From REEB95 sp035934995 (lineage in GTDB: Bacteria > Pseudomonadota > Alphaproteobacteria > ATCC43930 > CGMCC-115725), in NCBI GenBank assembly GCA_035934995.1, contig DASYXI010000051.1:38602-102601 (forward strand): DNA of 64,000 nucleotides, written 5' to 3'. Positions within the stretch are counted from its first letter, which is position 1, and every line of letters begins with the position of its first letter. Positions 54,283-64,000 of the stretch are shown here, piece after piece. The notes beneath the pieces were generated by a model. That model was not told the DNA's origin. It did no database searches and was given only the letters and a program-made list of their open reading frames with translations. Made by a program: the position numbers and the translations under genes.

Positions 54283-55949
54283 GCACGGCGCGGCGCATCA
54301 CCGGTGCGGCGTCGATGACGCGCTGGCGCGTGCGCGTCGGCTGGGATGAGCTGGCGCTCACCCTCTTTGCCGTGCTGCTGATCCTGGCGCTCGTCACTTT
54401 CAAGGATTACGGCGTCACCTGGGACGAGGACGCGCAGAATTGGTACGGCGTCGCGGTCCTCAACTATTACCTCTCGGGCTTCGCCGACCATTCCTACATG
54501 CGGCTCTACGACCTGTTCTATTACGGGTCGATTTTCGACACGGTCGCCGCGGCGCTCAACCACGTCTCGCCGTTCGGCACCTTCGAGACGCGCCACCTGC
54601 TGAATGCGCTGATCGGCATCGTCGGGATCGTCGGTACTTGGAAGCTCGGCCGCGGTCTCGGCGGCCCGCGCGCGGGTTTCGTCGCGGCGCTCTTCCTGGC
54701 CCTCACGCCGAACTATTACGGCCAGATGTTCAACAATCCGAAGGATGTGCCGTTCGCCGCCAGCATGGTCTGGGCGCTCTACTATCTCGTCTGCGCCATC
54801 CGGCAATTACCGCGGCCCGATTGGCGTTTGGGCGTCAAGCTCGGCCTGGCGGCGGGCTTTGCGCTCGCGGTGCGCGTCGGCGGCTTGCTGATCTTCGGCT
54901 ATATCGGCGTGGCATTGTTGGGGTTCGGATTGTGGCGGCTGGCCGAAAGCCGCCGCGGTGCGCCGGCGCTCGGCGAATGCTGGGCCGGTGGCTGGCGCTT
55001 GGTCCTGCCGGCGATCGCGGTCGCCTATCCGGTGATGCTGCTATTCTGGCCGTGGGCGCAACAGTCGCCGCTGATCAATCCGGTCCGTGCGCTGCTCTAT
55101 TTCTCGCATGAGATCTTCCCGTACGGGACGTTGTTCGACGGGCATTACATTCCGGCGGCCGATCTGCCCTGGACCTATCTGCCGACCTACATCGTCCTGG
55201 CGCTGCCGGAGCTGGTGCTGCTGCTGTTCGCCGCGGCGCCGGTCGTCGCGCTCGTGAAGCTGCGCCGCGCCGACGCTTGGCGCGACCGCGGCCATGTCCT
55301 TGGCCTGTTCATGCTCGGCTTCGCCATCGTCTTCCCGGTGGCCTACGCCATCGCGATCCAAGCGGTGCTGTTCGACGGCATGCGGCATTTCATCTTCGTG
55401 CTGCCGCCGATCGCGGTTGCCGCCGCGCTCGCGGCTGAGCAGGCGCTCGCCGCGCTCGCGCGACAACCATGGCGGCCGTGGATTTACGGCGCGCTCGCGC
55501 TGTACGGCGCCTATCACGTCGCGGTGATGGCGATGCTGCATCCCGACGAGTACGTCTATTACAACGCCTTCGTCGGCGGCACGCGCGGCGCGCAGGGTCT
55601 CTTCAAGCTCGATTATTGGGCGAACTCCTACGCCGAGGATGTCTCTGCGCTCGAGAATTACCTGCGCGCCGAGTATGGCGATGATTTCATGGATCACGAC
55701 TTCACCGTGTTCGTCTGCGGGCCGCCGGAATCGGCCGCCTACTATTTCCCGCCGAATTTCGCGTTCACGCCCGATCGCGCCAACGCCGAGTTCGTCATCG
55801 CCTTCACCAAGGATGCATGCAACGAGTCGGTCGCGGGGCGCACGATCTATCGCGTCACGCGCCTGGGCACGCTGCTCTCGGTGGTGATCGACCGGCGCGC
55901 GGCGTTGGCGCATGGCGCGCCCGCGGCGGCGGTCGCCGTCGCCCGCTGA
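54279..55949 (+). CDS. GT39/ArnT-like membrane glycosyltransferase
   Basis: This 556-residue integral membrane protein has about 11 helices and a soluble C-terminal domain. The first external loop has FKDYGVTWDEDAQNWYG, whose acidic pair is the catalytic position of GT-C enzymes that use polyprenyl-phosphate sugars. NPKDVPFAASMVW and the late DPVHFIF-like HFIFVLPPIAV segment also fit the PMT/ArnT superfamily. It overlaps the GT-B gene upstream and lies 6 bases from a methyltransferase gene. The acceptor is unknown. Confidence 0.78.
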   Translation: MSTARRITGAASMTRWRVRVGWDELALTLFAVLLILALVTFKDYGVTWDEDAQNWYGVAVLNYYLSGFADHSYMRLYDLFYYGSIFDTVAAALNHVSPFGTFETRHLLNALIGIVGIVGTWKLGRGLGGPRAGFVAALFLALTPNYYGQMFNNPKDVPFAASMVWALYYLVCAIRQLPRPDWRLGVKLGLAAGFALAVRVGGLLIFGYIGVALLGFGLWRLAESRRGAPALGECWAGGWRLVLPAIAVAYPVMLLFWPWAQQSPLINPVRALLYFSHEIFPYGTLFDGHYIPAADLPWTYLPTYIVLALPELVLLLFAAAPVVALVKLRRADAWRDRGHVLGLFMLGFAIVFPVAYAIAIQAVLFDGMRHFIFVLPPIAVAAALAAEQALAALARQPWRPWIYGALALYGAYHVAVMAMLHPDEYVYYNAFVGGTRGAQGLFKLDYWANSYAEDVSALENYLRAEYGDDFMDHDFTVFVCGPPESAAYYFPPNFAFTPDRANAEFVIAFTKDACNESVAGRTIYRVTRLGTLLSVVIDRRAALAHGAPAAAVAVAR

Positions 55950-55955
55950 GGCTCA

Positions 55956-56666
55956 ATGGAGCGCGGCGAATACGAACGCCTGGCCGCGGTCGAGGACCGC
56001 ATGTGGTGGACGCGCGCCCTGCGCCGTAACCTGCGCGCGGCGGCACGGTTTGCGGACGTGCCGGATGGTCGGATGCTCGACGCCGGCTGTGGCAGCGGCG
56101 GATTTCTTGCGGCGGTGGCACATCGCGCCAGCTTCGGACTCGATCGCGACGGGTTCGCCTGCCGCTTGACGCACACCAAGGCGCACAGTCCGGTGACGCA
56201 AGGTTCGGTCGAAGACCTGCCGTTCGGTGATGCCGCGTTCGCACTCATCGTCAGCGCCGACGTGCTGTGTCATCGCGGGGTCGGCATCGAGCGCGCGTTG
56301 GGCGAGATGCACCGCTGCCTCACGCCGGGCGGCGCGTTGGTCGTCAACCTGCCGGCTTATCCGTGGCTTTATTCGGCGCACGACCGCGCGGTCGACAACG
56401 CCCGCCGCTTCCACCGCCGCGAGGTGATCGGGCTCTTGGCCGCGGCCGGCTTCGGCCGCATTCGTGCGACCTACTGGAACACGCTGCTCTTCCCGTTGAT
56501 GGTAGCGCGCCGGCTGCTGCCGGGCGGCAGCAGCGAGGTCGGTCTGTTGCCGGCATCGTTAGAATGGCTGTTCGACGCCGTGGCAACATTTGAATCGGCG
56601 CTGCTCAGATCGGGCTTGCGTCTTCCCTTCGGCGGCTCGATTCTGGCCGTTGGAACCCGCCGATGA
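55956..56666 (+). CDS. Class I SAM-dependent methyltransferase
   Basis: This 236-residue methyltransferase has the SAM loop MLDAGCGSGGFLAAV, an acidic strand end in FGLDRDG, and the YDVALIVSADVLCHRGVGIERALGEMHRCLTPGG region, with motif III RCLTPGGALVVNLPAYPWLYSAHDRAV. The last part (HDRAVDNARRFHRREV) is shared with methyltransferases found beside membrane glycosyltransferases. It overlaps the GT2 gene by four bases and may methylate the sugar or the lipid-linked product. Confidence 0.8.
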   Translation: MERGEYERLAAVEDRMWWTRALRRNLRAAARFADVPDGRMLDAGCGSGGFLAAVAHRASFGLDRDGFACRLTHTKAHSPVTQGSVEDLPFGDAAFALIVSADVLCHRGVGIERALGEMHRCLTPGGALVVNLPAYPWLYSAHDRAVDNARRFHRREVIGLLAAAGFGRIRATYWNTLLFPLMVARRLLPGGSSEVGLLPASLEWLFDAVATFESALLRSGLRLPFGGSILAVGTRR

Positions 56667-57646
56667 CCGCTCCCGCACTCAGTATCGTTATCCCTGTCTA
56701 TAACGGCGCGCAGACGATCGAGGCGTTGGTTGCCGCCCTCCAAGCGCTGGTGGTGCCGGGCGGCCACGAGATCGTGCTGGTCAACGATGGCAGCCCGGAC
56801 AACAGTCTCGAAATCTGCCGTGGCCTCGTGGCGCGGACGTCGGTCGCGATCACCCTGGTCGATCTGGCGCGCAACTTCGGCGAGCACAACGCCGTGATGG
56901 CCGGCCTGCGCGAAGCGCGCGGCGCGCATATCATCACCATGGACGACGATTTGCAGAATCCGCCGGGCGAAGTGCTGCGGCTGCTCGAGCACGCGCAGCG
57001 ACGCGGCGCCGACGTGGTCTATGCCAAGCCGCTCGAAAAACACCATGCCGGCTGGCGCAATCTCGGCAGCCGTTTCACCAACCGGATCGCCGACTTCGTC
57101 CTCGACAAGCCGAAAGGGCTCTACCTGTCGAGCTTCCGCTGCATCAGCGCCTTCGCCGCCCAGCAGGCGATCGCTTACGAAGGTCCATTCCCCTATATCG
57201 ACGGGCTGCTGCTGCAAGTGACACAACGCGTCGACAGCCTGGCAGTCGAGCACCTGCCGCGACCGCACGGACACAGTAACTACACGCTGCGTCGACTGGT
57301 ACGGCTGTGGCTCAACATGTTCGTCAATTTCTCGGTGATGCCGCTGCGGCTGTCGACCTTCACGGGCATCGGGCTCAGCGTTCTCGGCATCGTCGGCGCC
57401 GCATGGGCGGCCGTATCGGCCCTGTTCCTGGAGGAAACGCCGCCGGGTTGGGCGTCGCTGACTGTCGCGGTGATGCTGCTGTCGGGCGTGCAGCTGCTGA
57501 TTCTCGGCTTGGTCGGCGAATATCTCGGCCGCCTCTATCTGACGGTCAATCGTCGGCCGCAAACCGTGGTACGGAACGTCTTGCGCAGCGAAACGGTTTC
57601 ATCCAGCCAACGGCGCAATGCCGGCGGCCCGATCCGGCGGGTGTGA
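56663..57646 (+). CDS. Polyprenyl-phosphate glycosyltransferase (GT2, ArnC/GtrB-like)
   Basis: This 327-residue GT2 enzyme begins LSIVIPVYNGAQTIEALVAAL and has the metal-binding DDDLQNPP and FGEHNAVMAGL motifs of the DPM1/GtrB group, with two C-terminal membrane helices (about residues 225-280). Such enzymes load a sugar onto undecaprenyl phosphate on the cytoplasmic side. It is directly overlapped by an SMR-like flippase candidate (TGATG) and lies in the same unit as a GT39 enzyme that would use the product. Confidence 0.85.
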   Translation: MTAPALSIVIPVYNGAQTIEALVAALQALVVPGGHEIVLVNDGSPDNSLEICRGLVARTSVAITLVDLARNFGEHNAVMAGLREARGAHIITMDDDLQNPPGEVLRLLEHAQRRGADVVYAKPLEKHHAGWRNLGSRFTNRIADFVLDKPKGLYLSSFRCISAFAAQQAIAYEGPFPYIDGLLLQVTQRVDSLAVEHLPRPHGHSNYTLRRLVRLWLNMFVNFSVMPLRLSTFTGIGLSVLGIVGAAWAAVSALFLEETPPGWASLTVAVMLLSGVQLLILGLVGEYLGRLYLTVNRRPQTVVRNVLRSETVSSSQRRNAGGPIRRV

Positions 57647-57990
57647 TGCAGACATTGGTGCCCTATTACGCCGCGTTGTTCGGCGGAATTCTGATCGCGA
57701 TCTGCGGCCAGCTGCTGCTCAAGGCCGGCGTGCAGGACACGACCAGCTTCGCCGCACAGCTGCTCAATGGCTTTACAATCGTCGGCGTCGGATTCTACGG
57801 CTGCGCGGCATTCCTCTATTTGATCGCCATCCGCAAGATTCCGCTGTCGATCGCCTATCCGTCAGTCGCGGTGAGCTACGTCGTGGTCGCGGTGGTGGCG
57901 CATTTCTTTTGGGACGAGACGCTGACCGCCGGCAAGGTCGTCGCCATTCTGCTCATCCTCGCCGGCGTCGCGTTGCTCCAGCGCGCCTAG
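57646..57990 (+). CDS. SMR/ArnE-like small membrane protein, possible lipid-linked sugar flippase subunit
   Basis: This 114-residue protein has four membrane helices and the EmrE/EamA-like pattern, with ICGQLLLKAGVQD in helix 1, YLIAIRKIPLSIAYPSVAVSYVVVAVVAHFFWDE and the final GVALLQRA. ArnE and ArnF, which move undecaprenyl-phosphate aminoarabinose, share this build. Its start overlaps the GT2 stop. The 3' end overlaps the convergent merR by 38 bases. Confidence 0.75.
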   Translation: MQTLVPYYAALFGGILIAICGQLLLKAGVQDTTSFAAQLLNGFTIVGVGFYGCAAFLYLIAIRKIPLSIAYPSVAVSYVVVAVVAHFFWDETLTAGKVVAILLILAGVALLQRA

Positions 57991-58408
57991 ACCTGCACGA
58001 CCTGCCGGCTAATGTGTCGATCACCGGACAGTTGGGCGTGTTGCCCGCCGCACATTGATCCACGGCGTCGTCCAGCACGCGTTCCATGGCGCGCAGGTCC
58101 GCAATCTTACTGCGCACGTCGGCGAGGTGCGCGGTCGCGAGGGCCCGCGCTTGGGCGCACGGCCCGTCGGATTGGCCGGGCGCCAAGGTCAGCAGCGTCC
58201 GCACGTCGGTAAGCGTGAAACCGAGTTCGCGGGCGCGCCGAACGAAGGCGAGCCGGCGCACCTCGGCGTCGCCGTAGAGCCGATAGCGACCAGCAGTCCG
58301 CGGCGCCGACGGCATCAATCCAATGCGCTCGTAGTACCGCACGGTTTCAATATTGCAGCCGGTACGCCGCGACAGCTCGCCGATGGTGATGGAAGCCGGT
58401 CGATCCAT
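57953..58408 (-). CDS. merR: MerR-type mercury-responsive regulator
   Basis: MerR represses and, with Hg(II), activates mercury genes by twisting promoter DNA. The 151-residue protein has an N-terminal winged helix (ITIGELSRRTGCNIETVRYYERIGLMP) and the metal-binding cysteines Cys84, Cys119 and Cys127, matching the Cys82, Cys117, Cys126 set of Tn501 MerR apart from a one-residue shorter last gap. The C-terminal 20 residues are an Arg-rich extension read through antisense to the neighbouring gene. It diverges from merT, with a 19-base-spacer promoter between them. Confidence 0.85.
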   Translation of the reverse strand: MDRPASITIGELSRRTGCNIETVRYYERIGLMPSAPRTAGRYRLYGDAEVRRLAFVRRARELGFTLTDVRTLLTLAPGQSDGPCAQARALATAHLADVRSKIADLRAMERVLDDAVDQCAAGNTPNCPVIDTLAGRSCRSRRAGATRRRRG

Positions 58409-58432
58409 GCCGTACCCCGCAAAAATCGCGTC

Positions 58433-58463
58433 TTGAGTCTGTAGCGACTACAGAGTGTAGCGT
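58433..58463 (+). promoter_or_regulatory. MerR-type promoter/operator of merT
   Basis: TTGAGT and TAGCGT are separated by 19 bases, the long spacer diagnostic of MerR-controlled promoters. The spacer contains a perfect inverted repeat CTGTAG-CGA-CTACAG (58439-58453), the likely MerR dimer site. The merT ATG is 29 bases downstream. Confidence 0.75.
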
Positions 58464-58491
58464 CAACCCGTTGTGCCTTCGGGAGCGTGCA

Positions 58492-58863
58492 ATGTCCACG
58501 GACGCGAAAAAATCGGAAGCCGTCCTGCCGTTGCGCCAAGCGCCGATCCGCGCCGTTGGACCGGCTGTGTTGGCCGTCGGCGGCATCGTGGCGGCTTTCG
58601 GCGCCGCATCCTGCTGCGCCATCCCAATGCTCCTTGGCGGCGTTGGTCTCGGCACTATCGGATCGGCGCTGTTCATGCCGGTGTTGGTGCCGTTTCAACC
58701 CTATCTCCTCGCCGTAGCGCTCGCCTGCCTTGTTGCCGGCGGTACGCTTCTGTGGCGACGCCAAACCTGCGGCTCATGTGGCACGCGGACCACGACAACC
58801 CTAACCCTGGTCGGCCTCGTACTCGGTGTCGCCCTTCTGGCATTGGGCTTCACGTACGGCTGA
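58492..58863 (+). CDS. merT: MerT-like mercuric ion transporter
   Basis: MerT carries Hg(II) across the inner membrane. The 123-residue protein has three membrane helices, with the Hg-binding pair Cys41-Cys42 in the first (AAFGAASCCAIPMLLGGVGLG) and a second pair Cys93/Cys96 in QTCGSCGT on a loop. GGGAG precedes the ATG at 58492. The usual periplasmic partner MerP and the reductase MerA are not in this window. Confidence 0.82.
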   Translation: MSTDAKKSEAVLPLRQAPIRAVGPAVLAVGGIVAAFGAASCCAIPMLLGGVGLGTIGSALFMPVLVPFQPYLLAVALACLVAGGTLLWRRQTCGSCGTRTTTTLTLVGLVLGVALLALGFTYG

Positions 58864-58913
58864 CCGTGCTGGAATCGAGCCGATCCCTATAGTCACAACC
58901 AAAGGAGATGATC

Positions 58914-59084
58914 ATGCAACCGATCAAAGTCACGCTCTGCCCCGCTTGCGGCGACTGCCCCGCAGTCGAGATCAGCGCCGACGGCGTCACCATCGGCGAG
59001 GATCGCAATACCGTGCGGCTGACGCATGCCGAATGGAACGATCTCGTCGCGCGCGTCAAACGCGGCGAACTATACGAGGTCTAA
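58914..59084 (+). CDS. Small cysteine protein in the mer-type operon
   Basis: The 56-residue protein begins MQPIKVTLCPACGDCPAVEIS and contains a CxxCxxC triad, then an acidic and hydrophobic tail (TIGEDRNTVRLTHAEWNDLV). It has a strong AAAGGAG site and lies 50 bases after merT. The cysteines suggest metal binding or relay. It has no HMA fold signature, so it is not MerP. The family name is not known to me. Confidence 0.7.
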   Translation: MQPIKVTLCPACGDCPAVEISADGVTIGEDRNTVRLTHAEWNDLVARVKRGELYEV

Positions 59085-59088
59085 GGAC

Positions 59089-59298
59089 GTGCGATTACCG
59101 GTAACCACCGAGTCGACAGTAAGCTGTCCGGTCTGCGGCGCCAGCCAGCGCGAGATCATGCCGGTCGATACCTGCGTGATCGCATATCAGTGCACCGCCT
59201 GCGGCGCGCGGCTCCGGCCAAAGCCCGGGACATGCTGCATCTTCTGTTCCTACGGTTCGACACCGTGCCCGCCGATGCAGAGGTCTGCGGCGTCCTAA
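59089..59298 (+). CDS. GDCCVxC-type zinc-ribbon protein of mer loci
   Basis: The 69-residue protein has CPVCGASQ, a CTACGARLRPKPG segment and the signature CCIFCSYGSTPCPPMQ, close to the GDCCVFCSYGSVPCPP motif of small proteins found in many mer operons, though Gly-Asp is Gly-Thr here. A GTG at 59089 is the likely start, only 4 bases after the previous stop and with the ribosome site almost touching it. The role is probably Hg or thiol handling. Confidence 0.75.
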   Translation: MRLPVTTESTVSCPVCGASQREIMPVDTCVIAYQCTACGARLRPKPGTCCIFCSYGSTPCPPMQRSAAS

Positions 59299-59373
59299 AG
59301 CGGGCGTGCCCCGTCGTGCGGTTCGGACGAGTCGCGCTTGCCGCGCCGGGCGCGGCTGTGATTCCCTCAATTC

Positions 59374-59994
59374 ATGCCGTCATGGCGCGTAGTTGTGCGG
59401 TGCGCCGCGCTGGCGCTTACAGCGTTCCTGCCCGCGGCCTGCGGGTCGCATCACCGCCCGCCGGCGGTGACCTATCTGCCGCCCGCCGTCTGCCGCGCCG
59501 ATCTCGATCGGCTGCACGTTCAATATGTCGCCGCCCAGGCACCCCAAGGTCCGTGTCCGGTCTACGACGCGGTACGCGTCAGCGCCGACGGCGTGCCGTG
59601 GAATCGATCCGGCCTCGTCACCTGCGATCTGGCGCTTCGGCTCGAGCGGTTCAATCGCGAAGTGATCCAACCGGCGGCGCAACGGTATCTGCACACATCG
59701 GTAAGCCAACTCAGCAATCTCGGCACCTATTCCTGCCGCGGCCAGCCCAACGGCGAATGGAGCGAGCACGCCAAGGGCGACGCCATCGACGTCGCCGGCT
59801 TCAGGCTCGCCAACGGCGACACGGTCATGGTCGAGCGCGATTGGCGGAGTGGCGGGCCGAAAGGCGAATTCCTGCACGCGGTGGCGCGCGGTGCTTGCGG
59901 CCTGTTCAGCGTCGTGCTGACGCCGCATACCAACTACGAGCATCGCAATCACATCCATCTCGATATCGGCCCGTGGAAGGATTGCAGCGTGTAA
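59374..59994 (+). CDS. Extensin-like C-terminal domain lipoprotein
   Basis: This 206-residue lipoprotein has an N-terminal membrane segment with lipobox LPAAC. The rest is the extensin-like domain: PCPVYDAVRVSADG, CDLALRLERFNREVIQPAA, the fold centre SEHAKGDAIDVAGFRL and the metal-type HTNYEHRNHIHLDIG. The His/Asp set resembles D-Ala-D-Ala peptidases of the M15 type, so a cell-wall role is likely. It is on the same strand as the mer-type genes, 75 bases after them, but is functionally unrelated. Confidence 0.85.
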   Translation: MPSWRVVVRCAALALTAFLPAACGSHHRPPAVTYLPPAVCRADLDRLHVQYVAAQAPQGPCPVYDAVRVSADGVPWNRSGLVTCDLALRLERFNREVIQPAAQRYLHTSVSQLSNLGTYSCRGQPNGEWSEHAKGDAIDVAGFRLANGDTVMVERDWRSGGPKGEFLHAVARGACGLFSVVLTPHTNYEHRNHIHLDIGPWKDCSV

Positions 59995-60004
59995 CCGGGC
60001 GGCG

Positions 60005-60332
60005 TCAGGCGCCGACTTCTTCCTCGAGCAGCGCGACCCACGGCTCACGCGCGACCGGCTGCGGCGGCTCGGGCTCGTCGTAAAGCCGGTGCGCCTCGGC
60101 GGCGCCGCCGCGCCGTTCGCCCAGGGCCGTGACACGCAGCCGGCGTCGCCAGCGCCCCTGCTCAACCGTGATCCAGTCGCCGATGCGGACCGGCTGATGC
60201 GGCTTGAACGCCGCGATGCCGGCGATTGCGACACGGCCTTCGGCGCACAACCGCGCCGCCGCCGAACGCGTACGCGCCAAACGCGCGAACCAGAGGAATT
60301 TGTCGAGCCGCAGGGTTGGCACGCCGCCGCCG

Positions 60333-60343
<11 letters not shown>
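60005..60343 (-). CDS. S4-domain RNA-binding protein (HslR-like)
   Basis: This 112-residue protein has an S4 domain at residues 10-60 (LRLDKFLWFARLARTRSAAARLCAEGRVAIAG...KPHQPVRIGDWI), as in Hsp15/HslR, which binds stalled 50S subunits. It begins 11 bases inside the end of the upstream helicase gene, so translation is coupled. The pair is a standard alphaproteobacterial arrangement, normally followed by fdxA and carD. Confidence 0.9.
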
Positions 60344-62825
<2,482 letters not shown>

Positions 62826-62934
62826 GCCTGGCGATGATGAGTCATCGCACCGCGAAACGCAACCGTCGGGGAATATTCCGTCGTCCGTTGCGTTTTCTTG
62901 ACGCCGGCCCGGCGGAGTCCTAGGAGATTCGGCG

Positions 62935-63312
62935 ATGGCGAATAGCGCGTTCCACCGACGGCTGCGACAGGCAGCGGCGGCCTTTGCGGCCGTGGCTATG
63001 GCGGCCACGCCCGTGGCCGCGGCGCCCGGCCCCGGTCCCCAGCCGTATTACGGCGTGCCGATTCCCGCGCCGCGGTTCCTCGATCCGTTCGCACCGGCCC
63101 CGACGCCGCCGCGAATCGTCCAGGCCTGTGACGGGAGCGAGCCGATTTTCGGCGGCATCCTCGGCGCTTCGGCCGGCGGCTTGCTGGCTGCCGTCTTGAG
63201 CGAGCGCCACGGCCGAGCCGATCCCGGTGCGACGGTGTTTGGCGTCATCACCGGCGCGATGATCGGCGCAACGCTGGCCGCGAGCCATTGTCCGCCCAAT
63301 CCGGCCGACTGA
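62935..63312 (+). CDS. Small secreted glycine-zipper protein
   Basis: The 125-residue precursor has an N-terminal signal peptide (AATPVAAAP), a Pro-rich segment and a C-terminal glycine-zipper-like stretch (GGILGASAGGLLAAVL...GVITGAMIGATLAAS) that could insert in or lie on a membrane. AGGAG precedes the ATG. Function is unknown; similar proteins are common envelope hypotheticals. Confidence 0.65.
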   Translation: MANSAFHRRLRQAAAAFAAVAMAATPVAAAPGPGPQPYYGVPIPAPRFLDPFAPAPTPPRIVQACDGSEPIFGGILGASAGGLLAAVLSERHGRADPGATVFGVITGAMIGATLAASHCPPNPAD

Positions 63313-63346
63313 AAGAAAAAAGGGCGGAGGCTCGCCGCCTCCGCCC
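63311..63346 (-). terminator. Rho-independent terminator of the right-edge transporter
   Basis: A perfect 10-bp GC stem (GGGCGGAGGC) with a TCGCC loop is followed on the minus strand by six Ts, C and three Ts. It ends the transcript entering from the right edge. Confidence 0.9.
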
Positions 63347-63379
63347 CGATCTCGGAATTCCCGACTCGGCGAGCCGCGT

Positions 63380-64000
63380 CTAAGCGCCCTCGTCGTATTC
63401 CGTCGAGATATCCTTCCCGGTGTAATCCGGCATCAAGGCTGCCGAAACCAAACTGACCACCGCGCAACCGGCGATATAGATGGCGATGGCATAGCCCGAG
63501 TGATAGGCGGCGAACAACGCCGTGGCGATGAGCGGCGCCGGTCCGCCGGCGATGATCGACGCGAGCTGATAGCCGAGCGACGCGCCGCTGTAACGCAGAC
63601 GCGGCGTGAACGATTCGGCGATCAGCGCCGCCTGTGGTCCGTACATCATGTCATGCGGAATCAGCGACAGCACGATGGCGATGAACACCGCCGACGGCAG
63701 CGCGGTGCCGAGCATACCGAAATAAAGGAAGCCGAACACACCGCAGACCGCCGCGCCGATCAGGTACATCTTGCGCCGACCGATACGGTCGGAGATGTGA
63801 CCCGAGAGCGGGATGGTGACGAACGAGACCACCGAGGCGACGAGCACCGCCGATAGGATCAGGTCGCGCGAGAGCTTCAGCGTGCCGGTGGCATAGGCGA
63901 AAACAAAGGCCGTGAAGATATAGAACGGCGCTTGTTCGGCCATGCGCAGCAGCGCCGAAAGGAGGATCTCACGCGGCTGTTTCTTGAAGACCTCGACGAT
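63380..64000 (-). CDS. MFS transporter of the metabolite:H+ symporter type (partial)
   Basis: The frame is open at the right edge. The 207 visible residues are the C-terminal half: IVEVFKKQPREILLSALLRMAEQAPFYIFT, ISDRIGRRKMYLIGAAVCGVFG and GYQLASIIAGGPAPLIATALFAAY. These are typical of the MHS group that takes up organic and aromatic acids, betaine or proline. An aromatic or dicarboxylic acid would suit the window, but this is inference. A terminator follows. Confidence 0.8.
   Translation of the reverse strand: MVEVFKKQPREILLSALLRMAEQAPFYIFTAFVFAYATGTLKLSRDLILSAVLVASVVSFVTIPLSGHISDRIGRRKMYLIGAAVCGVFGFLYFGMLGTALPSAVFIAIVLSLIPHDMMYGPQAALIAESFTPRLRYSGASLGYQLASIIAGGPAPLIATALFAAYHSGYAIAIYIAGCAVVSLVSAALMPDYTGKDISTEYDEGA

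Noticed and set aside
58914..59084. MerP
   Set aside because: The 56-residue protein has a CxxCxxC triad but no GMTCxxC heavy-metal-associated motif and no signal peptide.

Overview
The window is high-GC DNA (mid-60s percent by eye) from an alphaproteobacterium, most likely a Rhodospirillales-like lineage. The markers are gcrA, a DUF4167 gene beside prmC-prfA, ubiG, a two-domain cold-shock protein, the CarD and SUV3-like helicase/S4 genes, and a stand-alone PAS_5 protein. No rRNA operon, CRISPR array or complete insertion sequence was seen. The only tRNA found is tRNA-Arg(CCT). clpB is cut by the left edge and an MFS transporter gene by the right edge.

Layout. 1-13.3 kb (minus strand) is housekeeping: lysC, a nitronate-monooxygenase-like gene and ptsP are overlapped end to end, followed by rodZ, ispG, hisS, prfA, prmC, DUF4167 and clpB. 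A good sigma-32-type promoter precedes clpB. 13.4-17.7 kb holds ubiG, a two-domain cold-shock protein, an MFS carrier, gcrA with a clear terminator, and a membrane-anchored nuclease-like protein. 17.7-22.3 kb (plus) reads tatA, a carboxymuconolactone-decarboxylase-like gene, then the queuosine block queA-tgt-queF-queG. 22.3-27.7 kb (minus) holds a sensor-like protein without a phosphoacceptor domain, then an aerobic benzoyl-CoA (box) operon boxC-boxB followed by an adrenodoxin-reductase-type flavoprotein in place of the usual BoxA. 27.8-33 kb (plus) has a glycosyltransferase, a PAS protein, a benzoate-CoA ligase, a hydrolase and a core methionine synthase.

33-38.5 kb is mixed: a membrane protein, prolyl aminopeptidase, a PagL-type lipid A deacylase, a DHA2 exporter, DUF1330, and a tiny PEP-CTERM protein behind an AT-rich leader. 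38.6-42.1 kb (minus) is the protocatechuate operon pcaD-H-G-B. 42.3-48.4 kb has two closely related MetE-like genes in direct orientation that flank a lower-GC OLD-family nuclease gene, a divergent KTSC gene, an inverted-repeat element and an ABC solute-binding protein gene. 48.4-51.9 kb has small secreted proteins, tRNA-Arg, a phosphatase-fold protein without its metal ligands, carD and fdxA. 52-60 kb looks like an insertion between fdxA and the S4/helicase pair. It carries an HTH/citrate-synthase-like protein with a leaderless promoter, a polyprenyl-sugar glycosylation module, a mercury-type merR/merT locus with two small Cys proteins, and an extensin-like lipoprotein.

The genes suggest an aerobe that feeds benzoate through benzoyl-CoA epoxidation and hydroxylated aromatics through protocatechuate. 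Uptake may use the ABC binding protein and the MHS-type carrier. The least explained parts are the OLD/KTSC island, the 52-60 kb insertion, the PEP-CTERM locus, and several enzyme-fold proteins that lack catalytic residues.
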